39,624 nt of DNA from Chitinophagia bacterium (GTDB taxonomy: Bacteria; Bacteroidota; Bacteroidia; Chitinophagales; Chitinophagaceae), in NCBI GenBank assembly GCA_009924165.1, contig RFSD01000002.1, positions 1 through 39,624 on the forward strand, written 5' to 3'. The notes beneath the pieces were generated by a model, which saw nothing but the letters and a program-made list of their open reading frames with translations, made no database searches and was not told where the DNA came from. Position 1 is the stretch's first letter. Every line of letters starts with the position of its first letter. Positions 1-8,410 of the stretch are shown in pieces. The position numbers were made by a program, and so were the translations under genes.

Positions 1-47
1 TTTTGGTATCGGTGGCGTCTTAATTAAGATGGTTGCAGACCAAGTAG

Positions 48-536
48 ATGTGGAAGTGGTTGCGAATTATCAATAAGCATTGGTATTATTTTGCCATCAA
101 AGAATATTACAGAAAAATAGGAAAGGCAGAATTGCCTATCATGATTAGTGGTACCATCACAGACGCTTCTGGCAGAACCTTAAGTGGACAAACATTAGAA
201 GCATTCTATACCTCTGTTGAACATGCTAAGCCATTAAGTGTTGGTTTAAACTGTGCATTAGGTGCGCAAGAAATGCGTGCACATATCGAAGAGCTTTCTC
301 AAATTGCAACTTGTTATACATCGGCCTATCCTAATGCTGGTTTACCAAATGCAATGGGCGAATACGATGAAGCACCGCATCAAACGGCGCATTTTATTGA
401 AGAATGGGCCAAAAATAAATTTGTAAATATTGTAGGAGGATGTTGTGGCACCACCCCAGACCATATTAAACATATGGCAGATAACGTACGCAACATTCAA
501 CCAAGAACTTTACCAATTGTAGACAAAACTATTTAA
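48..536 (+). CDS. metH: Homocysteine S-methyltransferase module of split MetH (5' end missing or disrupted)
   Basis: This is the C-terminal half of the homocysteine-binding barrel of cobalamin-dependent methionine synthase, which moves a methyl group from methylcobalamin to homocysteine. The visible motifs are [17 protein letters not shown], the zinc-ligand segment GLNCALGA and the second zinc-ligand segment GGCCGTTP, so the active-site half is present. A complete module would be about 330 residues. Here the frame opens only at 48, because TAG at 45-47 and TAA at 21-23 lie in the same frame and the usual segment ending in NAKAALFAIKE is not readable. The listed ATG is therefore not a real start. 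The gene either continues left of the window through a frame break or is damaged. It is followed 4 bases later by the rest of MetH, as expected for a two-gene methionine synthase. Confidence 0.8.
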   Translation: MWKWLRIINKHWYYFAIKEYYRKIGKAELPIMISGTITDASGRTLSGQTLEAFYTSVEHAKPLSVGLNCALGAQEMRAHIEELSQIATCYTSAYPNAGLPNAMGEYDEAPHQTAHFIEEWAKNKFVNIVGGCCGTTPDHIKHMADNVRNIQPRTLPIVDKTI

Positions 537-540
537 GATT

Positions 541-3273
541 ATGAGTGAATTACCTATACATATCAAACCCTATTTAAGATTAGCTGGATTAGAACCTTTA
601 GTGATTCGTCCTGAAACAAATTTTGTAAATGTTGGTGAAAGAACCAATGTGACAGGCTCTAAAAAATTTGCAAGACTCATTAAGGAAAATAAATACGAAA
701 AAGCATTATCTGTTGCACGTCAGCAGGCAGAAAATGGTGCACAGATCATTGATATCAATATGGACGACGCCTTACTTGAAGGCGTAAAAGCCATGACCAC
801 TTATTTGAATTTATTACAGAGCGAACCGGATATTGCAAAAATCCCCATCATGATTGATAGCTCAAAGTTTGAGATCATCGAAGCGGGATTAAAATGTGTG
901 CAAGGAAAATGTATTGTGAATTCCATTTCTATGAAAGAGGGGGAAGCCAAGTTCATAGAACAAGCACATATCTGTAAAGCCTATGGTGCTGCAGTCATTG
1001 TAATGGCATTTGATGAAGTTGGACAAGCAGATACTAAAGATAGAAAAGTAGAAATTTGTGCGCGTGCTTATAAAATTTTAGTAGAACAAGTAGGATTCGA
1101 CCCACAAGACATCATTTTTGATCCTAATATTTTTGCAATCGCGACAGGTATCGAAGAGCATAATAATTATGCGGTAGATTTTATAGAAGCAACAAGGGAG
1201 ATAAAGGCTCTAATGCCTTTGGCAAAAGTGAGTGGTGGTGTATCCAACGTTTCTTTTTCTTTCAGAGGCAATGACGCAGTAAGAGAAGCCATTCATGCGG
1301 TGTTTTTATACCATGCGGTGAATGCAGGAATGGATATGGGTATTGTGAATGCTGGTCAATTAATTGTTTATGACGAGATTGAACCTGAATTAAAACAGCT
1401 TTGTGAGGATGTGATTTTGAATCAAAATAATGACGATAACCAAGCGACTGAAGCATTGATTCAATATGCAGATGCCTTAAAAGCAAAAGGTGAAGACGCA
1501 GGACAAGTGGCAGAAGCCAATAGTAAAAAATTAGCTTGGAGATCGGGCACAGTAGAAGAGCGACTTGCACATTCATTGATTAATGGCATTACTGATTTCA
1601 TTGAGGCTGATACAGAAGAAGCTAGACTACAATATAGTGCACCATTGGAAGTGATTGAAGGGCCATTGATGGCCGGCATGAATCAGGTGGGTGATTTATT
1701 TGGCGCAGGTAAAATGTTTTTACCTCAAGTTGTGAAAAGTGCAAGGGTGATGAAAAAGAGTGTGGCCGTATTGACACCATATATTGAAGCCGAAAAAGAA
1801 AGAATAAAAAATGCATCTACCAATCCAAATGGTCAAACAAAAGGACCAGCTAAAATATTATTAGCCACAGTAAAAGGCGATGTACATGATATCGGTAAAA
1901 ATATTGTGGGTGTCGTGTTGGGCTGTAATGGATATGAGATTATTGACATAGGTGTAATGGTACCTGCAGATAAAATTCTTGCAGAAGCTGAAAAACATCA
2001 AGTAGACATCATAGGATTAAGCGGATTGATCACCCCATCACTAGACGAGATGGTCTATATCGCAAAAGAAATGAAACGTCGTGGCATGACCATCCCATTG
2101 ATGATTGGAGGCGCGACTACTTCTAGAATGCATACTGCAGTTAAAATTGCGCCAGAATACAATGATGGAGTTATTCATGTATTGGATGCATCAAGAAGTG
2201 TGACTGTAGCTGGATCTTTGTTGAATAAAGAAACAAAAAAGCCTTTCTTAGCAGAATTAGAGCAATCCTACACACAATTAAAGACAGATTTTGATAATAA
2301 AAAAACAGTCAAGCAAAGTATCCCCTATGCGACTGCATTAGAAAATAAAGTAGCGATTGATTGGACTGGATTTAATGCAACTCCTCCAAGTTTTACTGGC
2401 AATAAAGCCATTGAAATAACAGATCTATCTGTACTAGTGGACTATATAGATTGGAAACCATTCTTTATTGCTTGGGAATTGCATGGTAATTTCCCAGCCA
2501 TCTTAACAGACGAAGTCGTTGGTGAAGTAGCAAGTAAATTATACCAAGATGCACAGGCCTTATTAAAAAAGATCATTGCGGAAAATTGGTTAACTGCAAA
2601 AGCGGCAGTTGGTTTTTGGCCAGCAAAATCGAATGGAGATGATGTGACTGTTACCGACGGTTCAAAAAATGTTGATTTACATTTCTTAAGACAACAAGCA
2701 AAGAAAGCAGCAGGTCAACCTAACTTTTCTTTAGCAGATTTTATTTGTCCAGCATCTGAAAACAAATCAGATTATATTGGCGCATTCGCTGTAACCATTC
2801 ATGGTATCGAAAAACATATCAAAGCATTTGAGGAAAATTTAGATGACTACAATAAAATCATCTTACAAGCACTGGCTGATCGCTTTGCAGAAGCATTTGC
2901 TGAATATTTACATGCTCAAACAAGAAAAGAGTTGTGGGGGTATGCAAAAGATGAGCAACTAGATAACACAGCATTGATTCAAGAAAGTTATGTAGGTATT
3001 CGTCCTGCACCGGGCTATCCTGCTTGTCCAGACCATACCGAAAAATATACCTTGTTTAATTTATTGAATGCAGAACAACATACTGGTATTAGTTTGACAG
3101 AAAGTTTAGCTATGTATCCAGCATCAAGTGTATGTGGATGGTATTTTGCACATCCTCAAAGTCAATATTTTGGATTAGGTAAAATTCAGCAAGACCAAGT
3201 CGTTGACTATGCGAAAAGGAAAAATCAACCTCTAGAGTATATCACCAAATGGTTACAACCTGTAATTGACTAA
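541..3273 (+). CDS. metH: Methionine synthase, folate-, cobalamin- and SAM-binding modules
   Basis: This protein carries the remaining modules of cobalamin-dependent methionine synthase. A pterin-binding barrel begins with [14 protein letters not shown] (about residues 30-290). It is followed by the cobalamin cap and Rossmann modules, with [11 protein letters not shown] supplying the cobalt-ligating histidine (about residues 440-450) and [10 protein letters not shown] and [11 protein letters not shown] after it. The C-terminal reactivation domain has [12 protein letters not shown], the SAM-binding motif (about residues 820-835). At 910 residues it is complete for a MetH lacking the homocysteine module, which is encoded just upstream. 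The two genes are almost certainly cotranscribed and their products must act together. Its stop codon overlaps the stop of the convergent LOG-family gene. Confidence 0.95.
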   Translation: MSELPIHIKPYLRLAGLEPLVIRPETNFVNVGERTNVTGSKKFARLIKENKYEKALSVARQQAENGAQIIDINMDDALLEGVKAMTTYLNLLQSEPDIAKIPIMIDSSKFEIIEAGLKCVQGKCIVNSISMKEGEAKFIEQAHICKAYGAAVIVMAFDEVGQADTKDRKVEICARAYKILVEQVGFDPQDIIFDPNIFAIATGIEEHNNYAVDFIEATREIKALMPLAKVSGGVSNVSFSFRGNDAVREAIHAVFLYHAVNAGMDMGIVNAGQLIVYDEIEPELKQLCEDVILNQNNDDNQATEALIQYADALKAKGEDAGQVAEANSKKLAWRSGTVEERLAHSLINGITDFIEADTEEARLQYSAPLEVIEGPLMAGMNQVGDLFGAGKMFLPQVVKSARVMKKSVAVLTPYIEAEKERIKNASTNPNGQTKGPAKILLATVKGDVHDIGKNIVGVVLGCNGYEIIDIGVMVPADKILAEAEKHQVDIIGLSGLITPSLDEMVYIAKEMKRRGMTIPLMIGGATTSRMHTAVKIAPEYNDGVIHVLDASRSVTVAGSLLNKETKKPFLAELEQSYTQLKTDFDNKKTVKQSIPYATALENKVAIDWTGFNATPPSFTGNKAIEITDLSVLVDYIDWKPFFIAWELHGNFPAILTDEVVGEVASKLYQDAQALLKKIIAENWLTAKAAVGFWPAKSNGDDVTVTDGSKNVDLHFLRQQAKKAAGQPNFSLADFICPASENKSDYIGAFAVTIHGIEKHIKAFEENLDDYNKIILQALADRFAEAFAEYLHAQTRKELWGYAKDEQLDNTALIQESYVGIRPAPGYPACPDHTEKYTLFNLLNAEQHTGISLTESLAMYPASSVCGWYFAHPQSQYFGLGKIQQDQVVDYAKRKNQPLEYITKWLQPVID

Positions 3274-4016
3274 GCTTTTTCAAACAACCACCAGAATCGT
3301 TTTCTTGGTGTAACCACATAACTTGTAACATATTTACGAATATGTTCAATTGCTTCGTCACAGTCATCTGTTAATAAGATAAATTCTTTATCCTCTGGAG
3401 AAATAGTACCAGCTGCTATCATATGTTCCATCCAATGTATGAAAGGTTCATGGTAGTCTTTACCCATGACCACAATGGGAAAGTTTTTGATGATTTTAGT
3501 TTGTACCAATGTAAGGGTCTCAAAAAATTCATCCTGGGTACCAAATCCACCAGGCATGATCACAAAAGCATAGGAATACTTAACCAACAAAACTTTTCTA
3601 ACAAAGAAAAAACTAAACGTGATGGACTTATGTACATATGGATTAGGGGATTGTTCAAAAGGTAATTGAATATTACACCCAATAGATTTTCCACCAATTT
3701 CATATGCCCCTCTATTGGCCGCTTCCATAATACCAGGACCACCACCAGTCATAGTAACAAAACCTAATTCAGCAATTTTTTGCCCCATTTTTCTTGCTTG
3801 CTCATAATAAGGATGGCCCTCTTTAAATCGGGCAGATCCAAATACCGTGATGCATGGGCCTACAAAATTAAGCACTCTAAACCCTTTAATAAATTCAAAG
3901 AATATTTGAATAGCAAATTTAAACTCCTTCAACCTTGGCCGAGGACCATCTAATTCAACCAATTTTTGCGCAGGAATTATCTTTTTATCAGGTATGGACT
4001 TGTCATTTGTTTGCAT
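3270..4016 (-). CDS. LOG-family (TIGR00730) Rossmann-fold nucleotide hydrolase
   Basis: This 248-residue protein belongs to the LOG / 'lysine decarboxylase-like' family. Characterised members are phosphoribohydrolases that release a base from nucleoside 5'-monophosphates, including cytokinin nucleotides. The family signatures are [15 protein letters not shown] (about residues 95-110) and [15 protein letters not shown] (about residues 160-175, the PGGxGTxxE motif holding catalytic and phosphate-binding residues). About 50 residues precede the core, which is common in Bacteroidota members. There is no signal peptide, so it should be cytoplasmic. It converges on metH with overlapping stop codons. 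The natural substrate cannot be told from sequence. Confidence 0.88.
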   Translation of the reverse strand: MQTNDKSIPDKKIIPAQKLVELDGPRPRLKEFKFAIQIFFEFIKGFRVLNFVGPCITVFGSARFKEGHPYYEQARKMGQKIAELGFVTMTGGGPGIMEAANRGAYEIGGKSIGCNIQLPFEQSPNPYVHKSITFSFFFVRKVLLVKYSYAFVIMPGGFGTQDEFFETLTLVQTKIIKNFPIVVMGKDYHEPFIHWMEHMIAAGTISPEDKEFILLTDDCDEAIEHIRKYVTSYVVTPRKRFWWLFEKA

Positions 4017-4081
4017 ATGCTTTGATCGCCATTTATGGCAATGAAGTTAGAATAAAATAAGTATTAAACGTCTAAATCAAC

Positions 4082-4089
4082 TAAATTTG
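4082..4089 (+). promoter_or_regulatory. Candidate -7 promoter box (TAAATTTG)
   Basis: TAAATTTG matches the Bacteroidota -7 consensus TAnnTTTG and lies 23 bases before the ATG of the secreted hypothetical gene. No convincing TTTG -33 element was found, so this is a motif match only. Confidence 0.35.
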
Positions 4090-4112
4090 ACTACCCAATT
4101 TGAAACTTCTAA

Positions 4113-5489
4113 ATGAAAAAAAGCTTTTACTTTTTAAGTCTACTCTTCACGCAATGCATTTGCATCGCTACAATTGGACAAACTAATCAAGTTATATTTG
4201 AACAAGTCCAAATGTATTCTAGTATTCAACCAGAAGGAAAATATTGGCATCCTACTTCCACTCATGTGCAAGCATTTGCTAGCATTTTAGATACAGCACT
4301 TTTTAATCCATTACAACTTCAAAGAGATACAAGTTTTATAACTAAAATAAAAATTTTAAATAAGCCAAATCAAATTGGCAAGATCGTGATTGATTGGAAT
4401 CAAAGCCAATCCTCTGCTTTTCATGCTTATTTAGAAATTTATGAATTGCAACCAGAACAAACATTTAGCAATTCAATGGTGAATGTCATCATTCCAAAAA
4501 AAGACAGCATTCAATCCACATGGTTTTTAACCTGTACTATTTTAGATGCAACTAAAAAACCTGTTTTTCAAAAAACTATTTTAATTGGCATGATTCCAAT
4601 TAGCAACCAAGGCATAGGCTATCCAATGAACGTACCTGTATCCCCTCCAAAAAGCCTATTCAAAGCCATTCAATCTGGTGTCAGCTATTTTGATAAAGAC
4701 GGCGAAGAATTGGCTTACATTGAAGCAAAAGTGCCGATTAGTTTTGCATGGGATAATTTTACCATGCCTTTATTACAAGCAAAGCCAAGAATTAGTGTAG
4801 ATACGAGTAAAGATTTTTTTCAGTTTATACAAAATAATTCAAGGATTGTATTAAGAACACCAACTGCCATGATGCAGAAGATAGACACAAAAAACAAAAC
4901 AACCAACAATCCTTTTTTTACTATTTTACCTGAAATAAAAAAAAGGACCAACACCCTATTTAAAGAATACTATCAAGCAATACAACCTTTAAGGAATACA
5001 AGTGAAAATAAAGACTATTCATTGGAGGCCTATATTGAATTCAATCCATTCATCGATCCAGAATTACGCGCCACACCACCTATTCGATTTCTGCCAGATA
5101 GTATACATAAAATTTATGCAGACACAAATTTAATTGGCAGGTTTAAAGTAGTTGAACTACCAGTCAATACTGAATTGGCTTTCAATTCTAATAAAATATA
5201 CAATGGGTATGACTCTAATTCGATGTATACATTAAATACGAACTATCCAAAAGGAACCATCTCAATCTCTAAATCGGTTGAAGGAAGGATTGGTAAGGAT
5301 ACATTTAAAATTCTTTTTAACAATGACATTGATGTTAAATTAATTTATCTCAATAATGTGGCTGTCATGGCAGCAAAAGGAAGGAATAAACCCAATTACT
5401 TAATACCCATTGAACAAGTAAATCAACATTCAATGTCCGCACTCTTACTCTTAATTGCGTATAGTGAGATTTTTCAATCCCCAAATTAA
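4113..5489 (+). CDS. Secreted protein of unknown function
   Basis: I do not recognise this 458-residue protein. It starts with a typical Sec signal peptide (KK, then a hydrophobic stretch, with likely cleavage after IATIGQ) and has no later membrane segment, so it is probably periplasmic or surface-exposed. The body alternates short hydrophobic strands with polar loops, which suggests a beta-rich fold. Asparagine, lysine and threonine are frequent, in line with the AT-rich genome. No catalytic motif or repeat is evident. A TAnnTTTG box lies just upstream. Exonuclease III begins 6 bases after its stop, so the two may be cotranscribed, although their roles are not obviously linked. Confidence 0.75.
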   Translation: MKKSFYFLSLLFTQCICIATIGQTNQVIFEQVQMYSSIQPEGKYWHPTSTHVQAFASILDTALFNPLQLQRDTSFITKIKILNKPNQIGKIVIDWNQSQSSAFHAYLEIYELQPEQTFSNSMVNVIIPKKDSIQSTWFLTCTILDATKKPVFQKTILIGMIPISNQGIGYPMNVPVSPPKSLFKAIQSGVSYFDKDGEELAYIEAKVPISFAWDNFTMPLLQAKPRISVDTSKDFFQFIQNNSRIVLRTPTAMMQKIDTKNKTTNNPFFTILPEIKKRTNTLFKEYYQAIQPLRNTSENKDYSLEAYIEFNPFIDPELRATPPIRFLPDSIHKIYADTNLIGRFKVVELPVNTELAFNSNKIYNGYDSNSMYTLNTNYPKGTISISKSVEGRIGKDTFKILFNNDIDVKLIYLNNVAVMAAKGRNKPNYLIPIEQVNQHSMSALLLLIAYSEIFQSPN

Positions 5490-5495
5490 TCATGC

Positions 5496-6266
5496 ATGCG
5501 CCTCGTAAGTTATAATGTCAATGGAATAAGAGCAGCCATTAAAAAAGGTTTGATTGAATGGCTTAAAGATTATCCAGTTGATGTTTTATGTGTTCAAGAA
5601 ACAAAAGCAAGTAGTACAGATATTGACATTAGTCTTTTCACTGATCTTGGTTATCATGTTGCATGGTATCCTGCCCAAAAAAAAGGATACAGTGGCGTGG
5701 CCGTATTTAGTAAACAAAAGCCTAGTCTTGTTGTTCAAGGAACTGGACATGAAATGAGTGATGCCGAAGGACGTGTCATAAGAGTCGATTTTGGAGCTCT
5801 TACCATCATTAATGCTTACTTCCCCTCTGGCACTAGTGGAGACTTGAGACAAGCCTATAAATACCAGTGGTTGGATGAATTTTACAATTGGGTAGAAGCG
5901 TTAAGAAAAGAAAGACCAAATATCATTATTGCAGGAGATTATAATATTGCACATCAAGCAATCGATATCCATGATCCTAAAGGGAATAAAAAATCTTCAG
6001 GTTTTTTACCCGAAGAAAGAGCTTGGATGGATCAGTTACTTGCAAATAATTGGGTAGATAGTTTTAGGTATATCAATAAAGACGCCATTGGAGCTTATTC
6101 TTGGTGGAGTCAAAGATTTCCTTCTGTTAGATTACAAAACAAAGGATGGAGAATTGATTATCTTTGTACAACAAAAATATTGGCAACTAAAATTAAGAAT
6201 GCCTTTATCCTTCCAGACATAAAGCATAGTGATCATTGTCCCGTTGTTGTAGAATTAAAAAAATAA
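5496..6266 (+). CDS. xth: Exodeoxyribonuclease III / AP endonuclease
   Basis: This is an ExoIII/APE1-type endonuclease-exonuclease-phosphatase protein of 256 residues. It cleaves DNA at abasic sites and removes 3' blocking groups in base excision repair. All family motifs are in order: SYNVNGIRAA at the N-terminus, CVQETKA with the metal-binding glutamate, YFPSG, AGDYNIAH with the catalytic Asp/Asn pair, SWWSQR with the DNA-intercalating region, WRIDY, and the terminal SDHCPV holding the catalytic histidine. Length is normal for the family. It is cytoplasmic, with a start directly at MRLVSYNVN, and sits 4 bases upstream of the DUF4286 gene, so the two are probably one transcript. Confidence 0.96.
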   Translation: MRLVSYNVNGIRAAIKKGLIEWLKDYPVDVLCVQETKASSTDIDISLFTDLGYHVAWYPAQKKGYSGVAVFSKQKPSLVVQGTGHEMSDAEGRVIRVDFGALTIINAYFPSGTSGDLRQAYKYQWLDEFYNWVEALRKERPNIIIAGDYNIAHQAIDIHDPKGNKKSSGFLPEERAWMDQLLANNWVDSFRYINKDAIGAYSWWSQRFPSVRLQNKGWRIDYLCTTKILATKIKNAFILPDIKHSDHCPVVVELKK

Positions 6267-6270
6267 ATCC

Positions 6271-6573
6271 ATGTTTGTATCCAATATTAGTTTTCAAGTT
6301 GATCCTTCCATAGAAGCAGCGTGGTTGAATTGGGTGAAGCAAAGCTTTATACCAAGCTGTCTTTCAACTGACTGCTTTGTAGAGCACCAACTCTATCAAT
6401 TAGACTTAGCAGCAGATCAGCCACCTACATTTACCCTACAATTGTTTAGTCAAACTGCTACTCAAATAGCTGAATTCCAAGCAAAACACGCAGAAACACT
6501 CCTTTTTAACGTCACAGAACAATGGGGAGAACAATGTTTTCACTTCAATACAAGCATGAAAATTGTGAATTGA
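6271..6573 (+). CDS. DUF4286 family protein
   Basis: This small 100-residue cytoplasmic protein resembles DUF4286. The family is recognised by an N-terminal strand of the type NISFQVDPSIEAAWLNW, a helix ending near HIP/FIP, and a C-terminal half with QLFSQT and a conserved ELFG/QWGEQCFHF-like strand. DUF4286 is widespread in Bacteroidota, has no established function, and looks like a single ferredoxin-like alpha/beta unit. The gene follows xth by 4 bases. The assignment rests on recalled family pattern, not a profile search. Confidence 0.7.
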   Translation: MFVSNISFQVDPSIEAAWLNWVKQSFIPSCLSTDCFVEHQLYQLDLAADQPPTFTLQLFSQTATQIAEFQAKHAETLLFNVTEQWGEQCFHFNTSMKIVN

Positions 6574-6593
6574 TTGTGGATAGCTAGCCTCCG

Positions 6594-6733
6594 AAAACCC
6601 TTAACTGGCCTCATTTTCATTGTTTAAACCGCTGTAACTCAATACTGTAAGGAATTACAGCTATACACACTTTTTATTGGTCCAAAATTGAGATATAGCC
6701 CTTGAGCGGAAAACCTTACTATTTAAGGGTTTT
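6594..6733. repeat. Nested inverted repeats in the hup upstream region
   Basis: The 259-base gap between the DUF4286 gene and hup contains nested inverted repeats. The outer pair is a perfect 11-base match, AAAACCCTTAA (6594-6604) and TTAAGGGTTTT (6723-6733). A middle pair is CCG...CTCAA (6629-6642, interrupted) with TTGAGCGG (6702-6709). The inner hairpin CTGTAA-GGAA-TTACAG (6645-6660) has a tetraloop, and a second CTGTAA at 6632-6637 could compete for the same 3' arm. This could be a structured RNA, part of a long hup leader, or a small element with terminal inverted repeats. No target-site duplication is obvious. Confidence 0.5.
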
Positions 6734-6832
6734 ATTGGAAAAATAAAAATTAAAAAAAACACTAAAATATTTTTTTGTTTCATCAAACCCAATAAATTTG
6801 TCTTATCGTTTAAAACTATAAAAAACACATCT

Positions 6833-7102
6833 ATGAACAAAGCAGAATTGATCGCACACATCGCTGACGCAGTTGATTGTCCAAAAACACAAGCTAACGC
6901 AGCTTTAGACGCTTTTATCGAAGCAGTAACTAAATCTTTGAAAAAAGGTGACAAAGTAACTTTAGTAGGTTTTGGTACTTTCTCAGTATCTAAGCGTGCT
7001 GCAAGAACTGGTCGTAACCCACAAACAGGTGAGACTATTAAGATTAAAGCAAAGAAAGTTGCACGTTTCAAGGCTGGTAAAGAATTGAGCGGCAAGTTGT
7101 AA
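6833..7102 (+). CDS. hup: HU family DNA-binding protein
   Basis: This is a 89-residue HU/IHF-type nucleoid protein that binds and bends DNA as a dimer. It begins with [12 protein letters not shown], has the helical body, then [16 protein letters not shown], and the DNA-binding arm [14 protein letters not shown] ending in [12 protein letters not shown]. Length and all landmarks match canonical HU. Codon use is somewhat more GC-rich at third positions than in neighbouring genes, as expected for a highly expressed protein. It has its own long upstream region and is followed at once by a strong hairpin terminator, so it is probably monocistronic. Confidence 0.97.
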   Translation: MNKAELIAHIADAVDCPKTQANAALDAFIEAVTKSLKKGDKVTLVGFGTFSVSKRAARTGRNPQTGETIKIKAKKVARFKAGKELSGKL

Positions 7103-7120
7103 TTTCAAATTTATTTGAAT

Positions 7121-7159
7121 AAAAACCCTCGGATAATCATTTATTCAGAGGGTTTTTTT
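7121..7159 (+). terminator. Intrinsic terminator of hup
   Basis: AAAAACCCTC (7121-7130) pairs with GAGGGTTTTT. Within it GGATAA pairs with TTATTC, leaving one bulged A and a short TCAT loop. A run of seven T follows. It lies 19 bases after the HU stop codon. Confidence 0.9.
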
Positions 7160-7166
7160 ATATTTG
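7159..7166 (+). promoter_or_regulatory. Candidate -7 promoter box (TATATTTG) for the THX gene
   Basis: TATATTTG fits TAnnTTTG and begins within the T-run of the hup terminator. It ends 32 bases before the THX start codon, giving a predicted leader of roughly 25 bases. A matching -33 TTTG is not apparent. Confidence 0.42.
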
Positions 7167-7198
7167 TGCTCCAATCACAATTTAAAAATTACAATATC

Positions 7199-7315
7199 AT
7201 GGGTAGAGGAGATAAAAAAACAGCAAAAGGAAAGCGCTTTTTAGGTTCTTTTGGTAAAAGTAGACCACACAAAACAAGAACTATTAAGACAGCTGCTCAA
7301 AAGGCAAAAGCTTAA
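7199..7315 (+). CDS. 30S ribosomal protein THX
   Basis: This 38-residue, very basic protein starts MGRGDKKTAKGKRFLGSFG and matches the bacterial small-subunit protein THX, which binds 16S rRNA in the head of the 30S subunit. The GRGDKKT...GKR pattern at the extreme N-terminus is diagnostic. The ORF track extends it upstream to 7115, but that part runs through the hup terminator and is not protein-like, so I place the start at 7199. It is flanked by terminators and has a candidate promoter box just upstream, so it is a tiny stand-alone transcription unit. Confidence 0.9.
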   Translation: MGRGDKKTAKGKRFLGSFGKSRPHKTRTIKTAAQKAKA

Positions 7316-7335
7316 TTTTTTTAAAAAATAGATTC

Positions 7336-7357
7336 CCCCGATTATTCGGGGTTTTTT
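7336..7357 (+). terminator. Intrinsic terminator of the THX gene
   Basis: CCCCGA-TTAT-TCGGGG is a perfect 6-base-pair stem with a tetraloop followed by TTTTTT. It lies 20 bases after the THX stop codon. Confidence 0.9.
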
Positions 7358-7362
7358 ATGCC

Positions 7363-7370
7363 TATTTTTG
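7363..7370 (+). promoter_or_regulatory. Candidate -7 promoter box (TATTTTTG) immediately before a start codon
   Basis: TATTTTTG fits TAnnTTTG and ends only 4 bases before the ATG at 7375. If used, transcription would begin at or next to the start codon and the mRNA would be nearly leaderless. Confidence 0.4.
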
Positions 7371-7374
7371 CAAC

Positions 7375-7578
7375 ATGAAAAGCATTTACTTATTATTTGT
7401 ATTTCAACTGATTGTCTTAGCTGGAAAAGCACAATGTTCCATCTGTACTAAAACAGCTGCGCAGATTGGTGAAGAAGCTGGAAAAGGATTTAATGTTGGT
7501 ATTCTATACCTTGCTGCAATGCCATTTGGCATTATGAGTTATGTCGCTTATAGATGGTGGAAAAATGAAAAAAGCTAG
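7375..7578 (+). CDS. Small secreted/membrane protein with CxxC motif
   Basis: This 67-residue protein has an N-terminal signal sequence ending near GKAQ, then CSICTKTAAQIGEE, a glycine-rich linker, and one transmembrane helix (about residues 42-60) before a basic WWKNEK tail. The layout of a cysteine pair right after the signal cleavage site plus a C-terminal membrane anchor recurs in small uncharacterised Bacteroidota proteins. The CxxC would sit on the outer face of the inner membrane and could bind metal or heme or form a disulfide, but nothing here decides that. It lies directly behind the THX terminator and converges with the glycosyltransferase gene. Confidence 0.7.
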   Translation: MKSIYLLFVFQLIVLAGKAQCSICTKTAAQIGEEAGKGFNVGILYLAAMPFGIMSYVAYRWWKNEKS

Positions 7579-7591
7579 TTCATTTAATTAC

Positions 7592-8410
7592 TCAAGTTGA
7601 TAGTTCAGCTTTTATCAATCCATTCTTACAAAAACTTATTTGATTTAATCTTAGTTGTTCAATCAATGCATCATTGGCATCCAATTGATCCCTTGATGCA
7701 AGGGGGTGATATAAATGATATTGGACCCCGCCAAATTTGATGAATTTTTTCTTTACGCCTGCATGTAATAAACGGATGCAAATATCTGTATCCTCTCTAC
7801 CCCAACCACTAAATGATTCATCATATCCATTCACTAAGTACAAATCTGATTTCCAAAAAGCCATATTACATCCTTTGACATCATATAAATGCTTCCCTTT
7901 TGTTTTATAGTTATTTTGTAAAAATTGCATGAGGAATGGTATCCTAAGCGAATTGAAAAAGTTTTTCCCCTTCCACCTTAGTGTTGCAAAATTTACTTTT
8001 TTGGATTCCAATAAAATGTTTGTGATTTTTTTACCTAAAAGCAACCTACTTCCTGTTACAAAAAAACCAGCTGCTCTAAGGCTCAAATGATCTGCGATAA
8101 AATGTTGATCTAAAATAATATCCCCGTCTATTTGAATAATATAATCTGATTGCGCCATGCTGATGGACTTATTTCTTATGGCAGCTAATCTAAAGCCATT
8201 GTCTTCGTGCCAAACATGGATAATATTAAGTGTAGGATGTGCTTCTTTAAACTGTTGAATCAAATTAGCAGTCCTTTCGTCAGAACCATCATCTGCTATA
8301 AGGACCTCATTAGGTAGTATGGTTTGATGTGCAACAGACCTTAAAGTTTGTTGTAATGCTTGAGGCCAATTGTAGGTGGCAATGATTAATGTGACGGAAG
8401 AATTCATCAA
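7592..8410 (-). CDS. Family 2 glycosyltransferase
   Basis: This 272-residue GT-A glycosyltransferase begins VTLIIATYNWPQAL and continues with VLIADDGSD (nucleotide-sugar binding), QIDGDII (the DxD-like metal site, about residues 93-99) and GWGREDTD (about residues 205-212, the acceptor/catalytic loop typical of the galactosyltransferase-like C-terminal part). No transmembrane segment is present, so it should act on the cytoplasmic side on a lipid or glycan acceptor. Its start overlaps the end of meaB by 4 bases (ATGA), which implies translational coupling. Donor and acceptor cannot be inferred. Confidence 0.9.
   Translation of the reverse strand: MMNSSVTLIIATYNWPQALQQTLRSVAHQTILPNEVLIADDGSDERTANLIQQFKEAHPTLNIIHVWHEDNGFRLAAIRNKSISMAQSDYIIQIDGDIILDQHFIADHLSLRAAGFFVTGSRLLLGKKITNILLESKKVNFATLRWKGKNFFNSLRIPFLMQFLQNNYKTKGKHLYDVKGCNMAFWKSDLYLVNGYDESFSGWGREDTDICIRLLHAGVKKKFIKFGGVQYHLYHPLASRDQLDANDALIEQLRLNQISFCKNGLIKAELST

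Noticed and set aside
6661-7095. 144-residue minus-strand ORF over hup
   Set aside because: It is antisense to the clear HU gene. Its protein-like appearance comes from the codon bias of HU, and it has no recognisable motif.
7115-7315. Longer version of the THX gene in the ORF track
   Set aside because: The extra 28 codons run through the hup terminator and the promoter-like box. The conserved protein starts at 7199.
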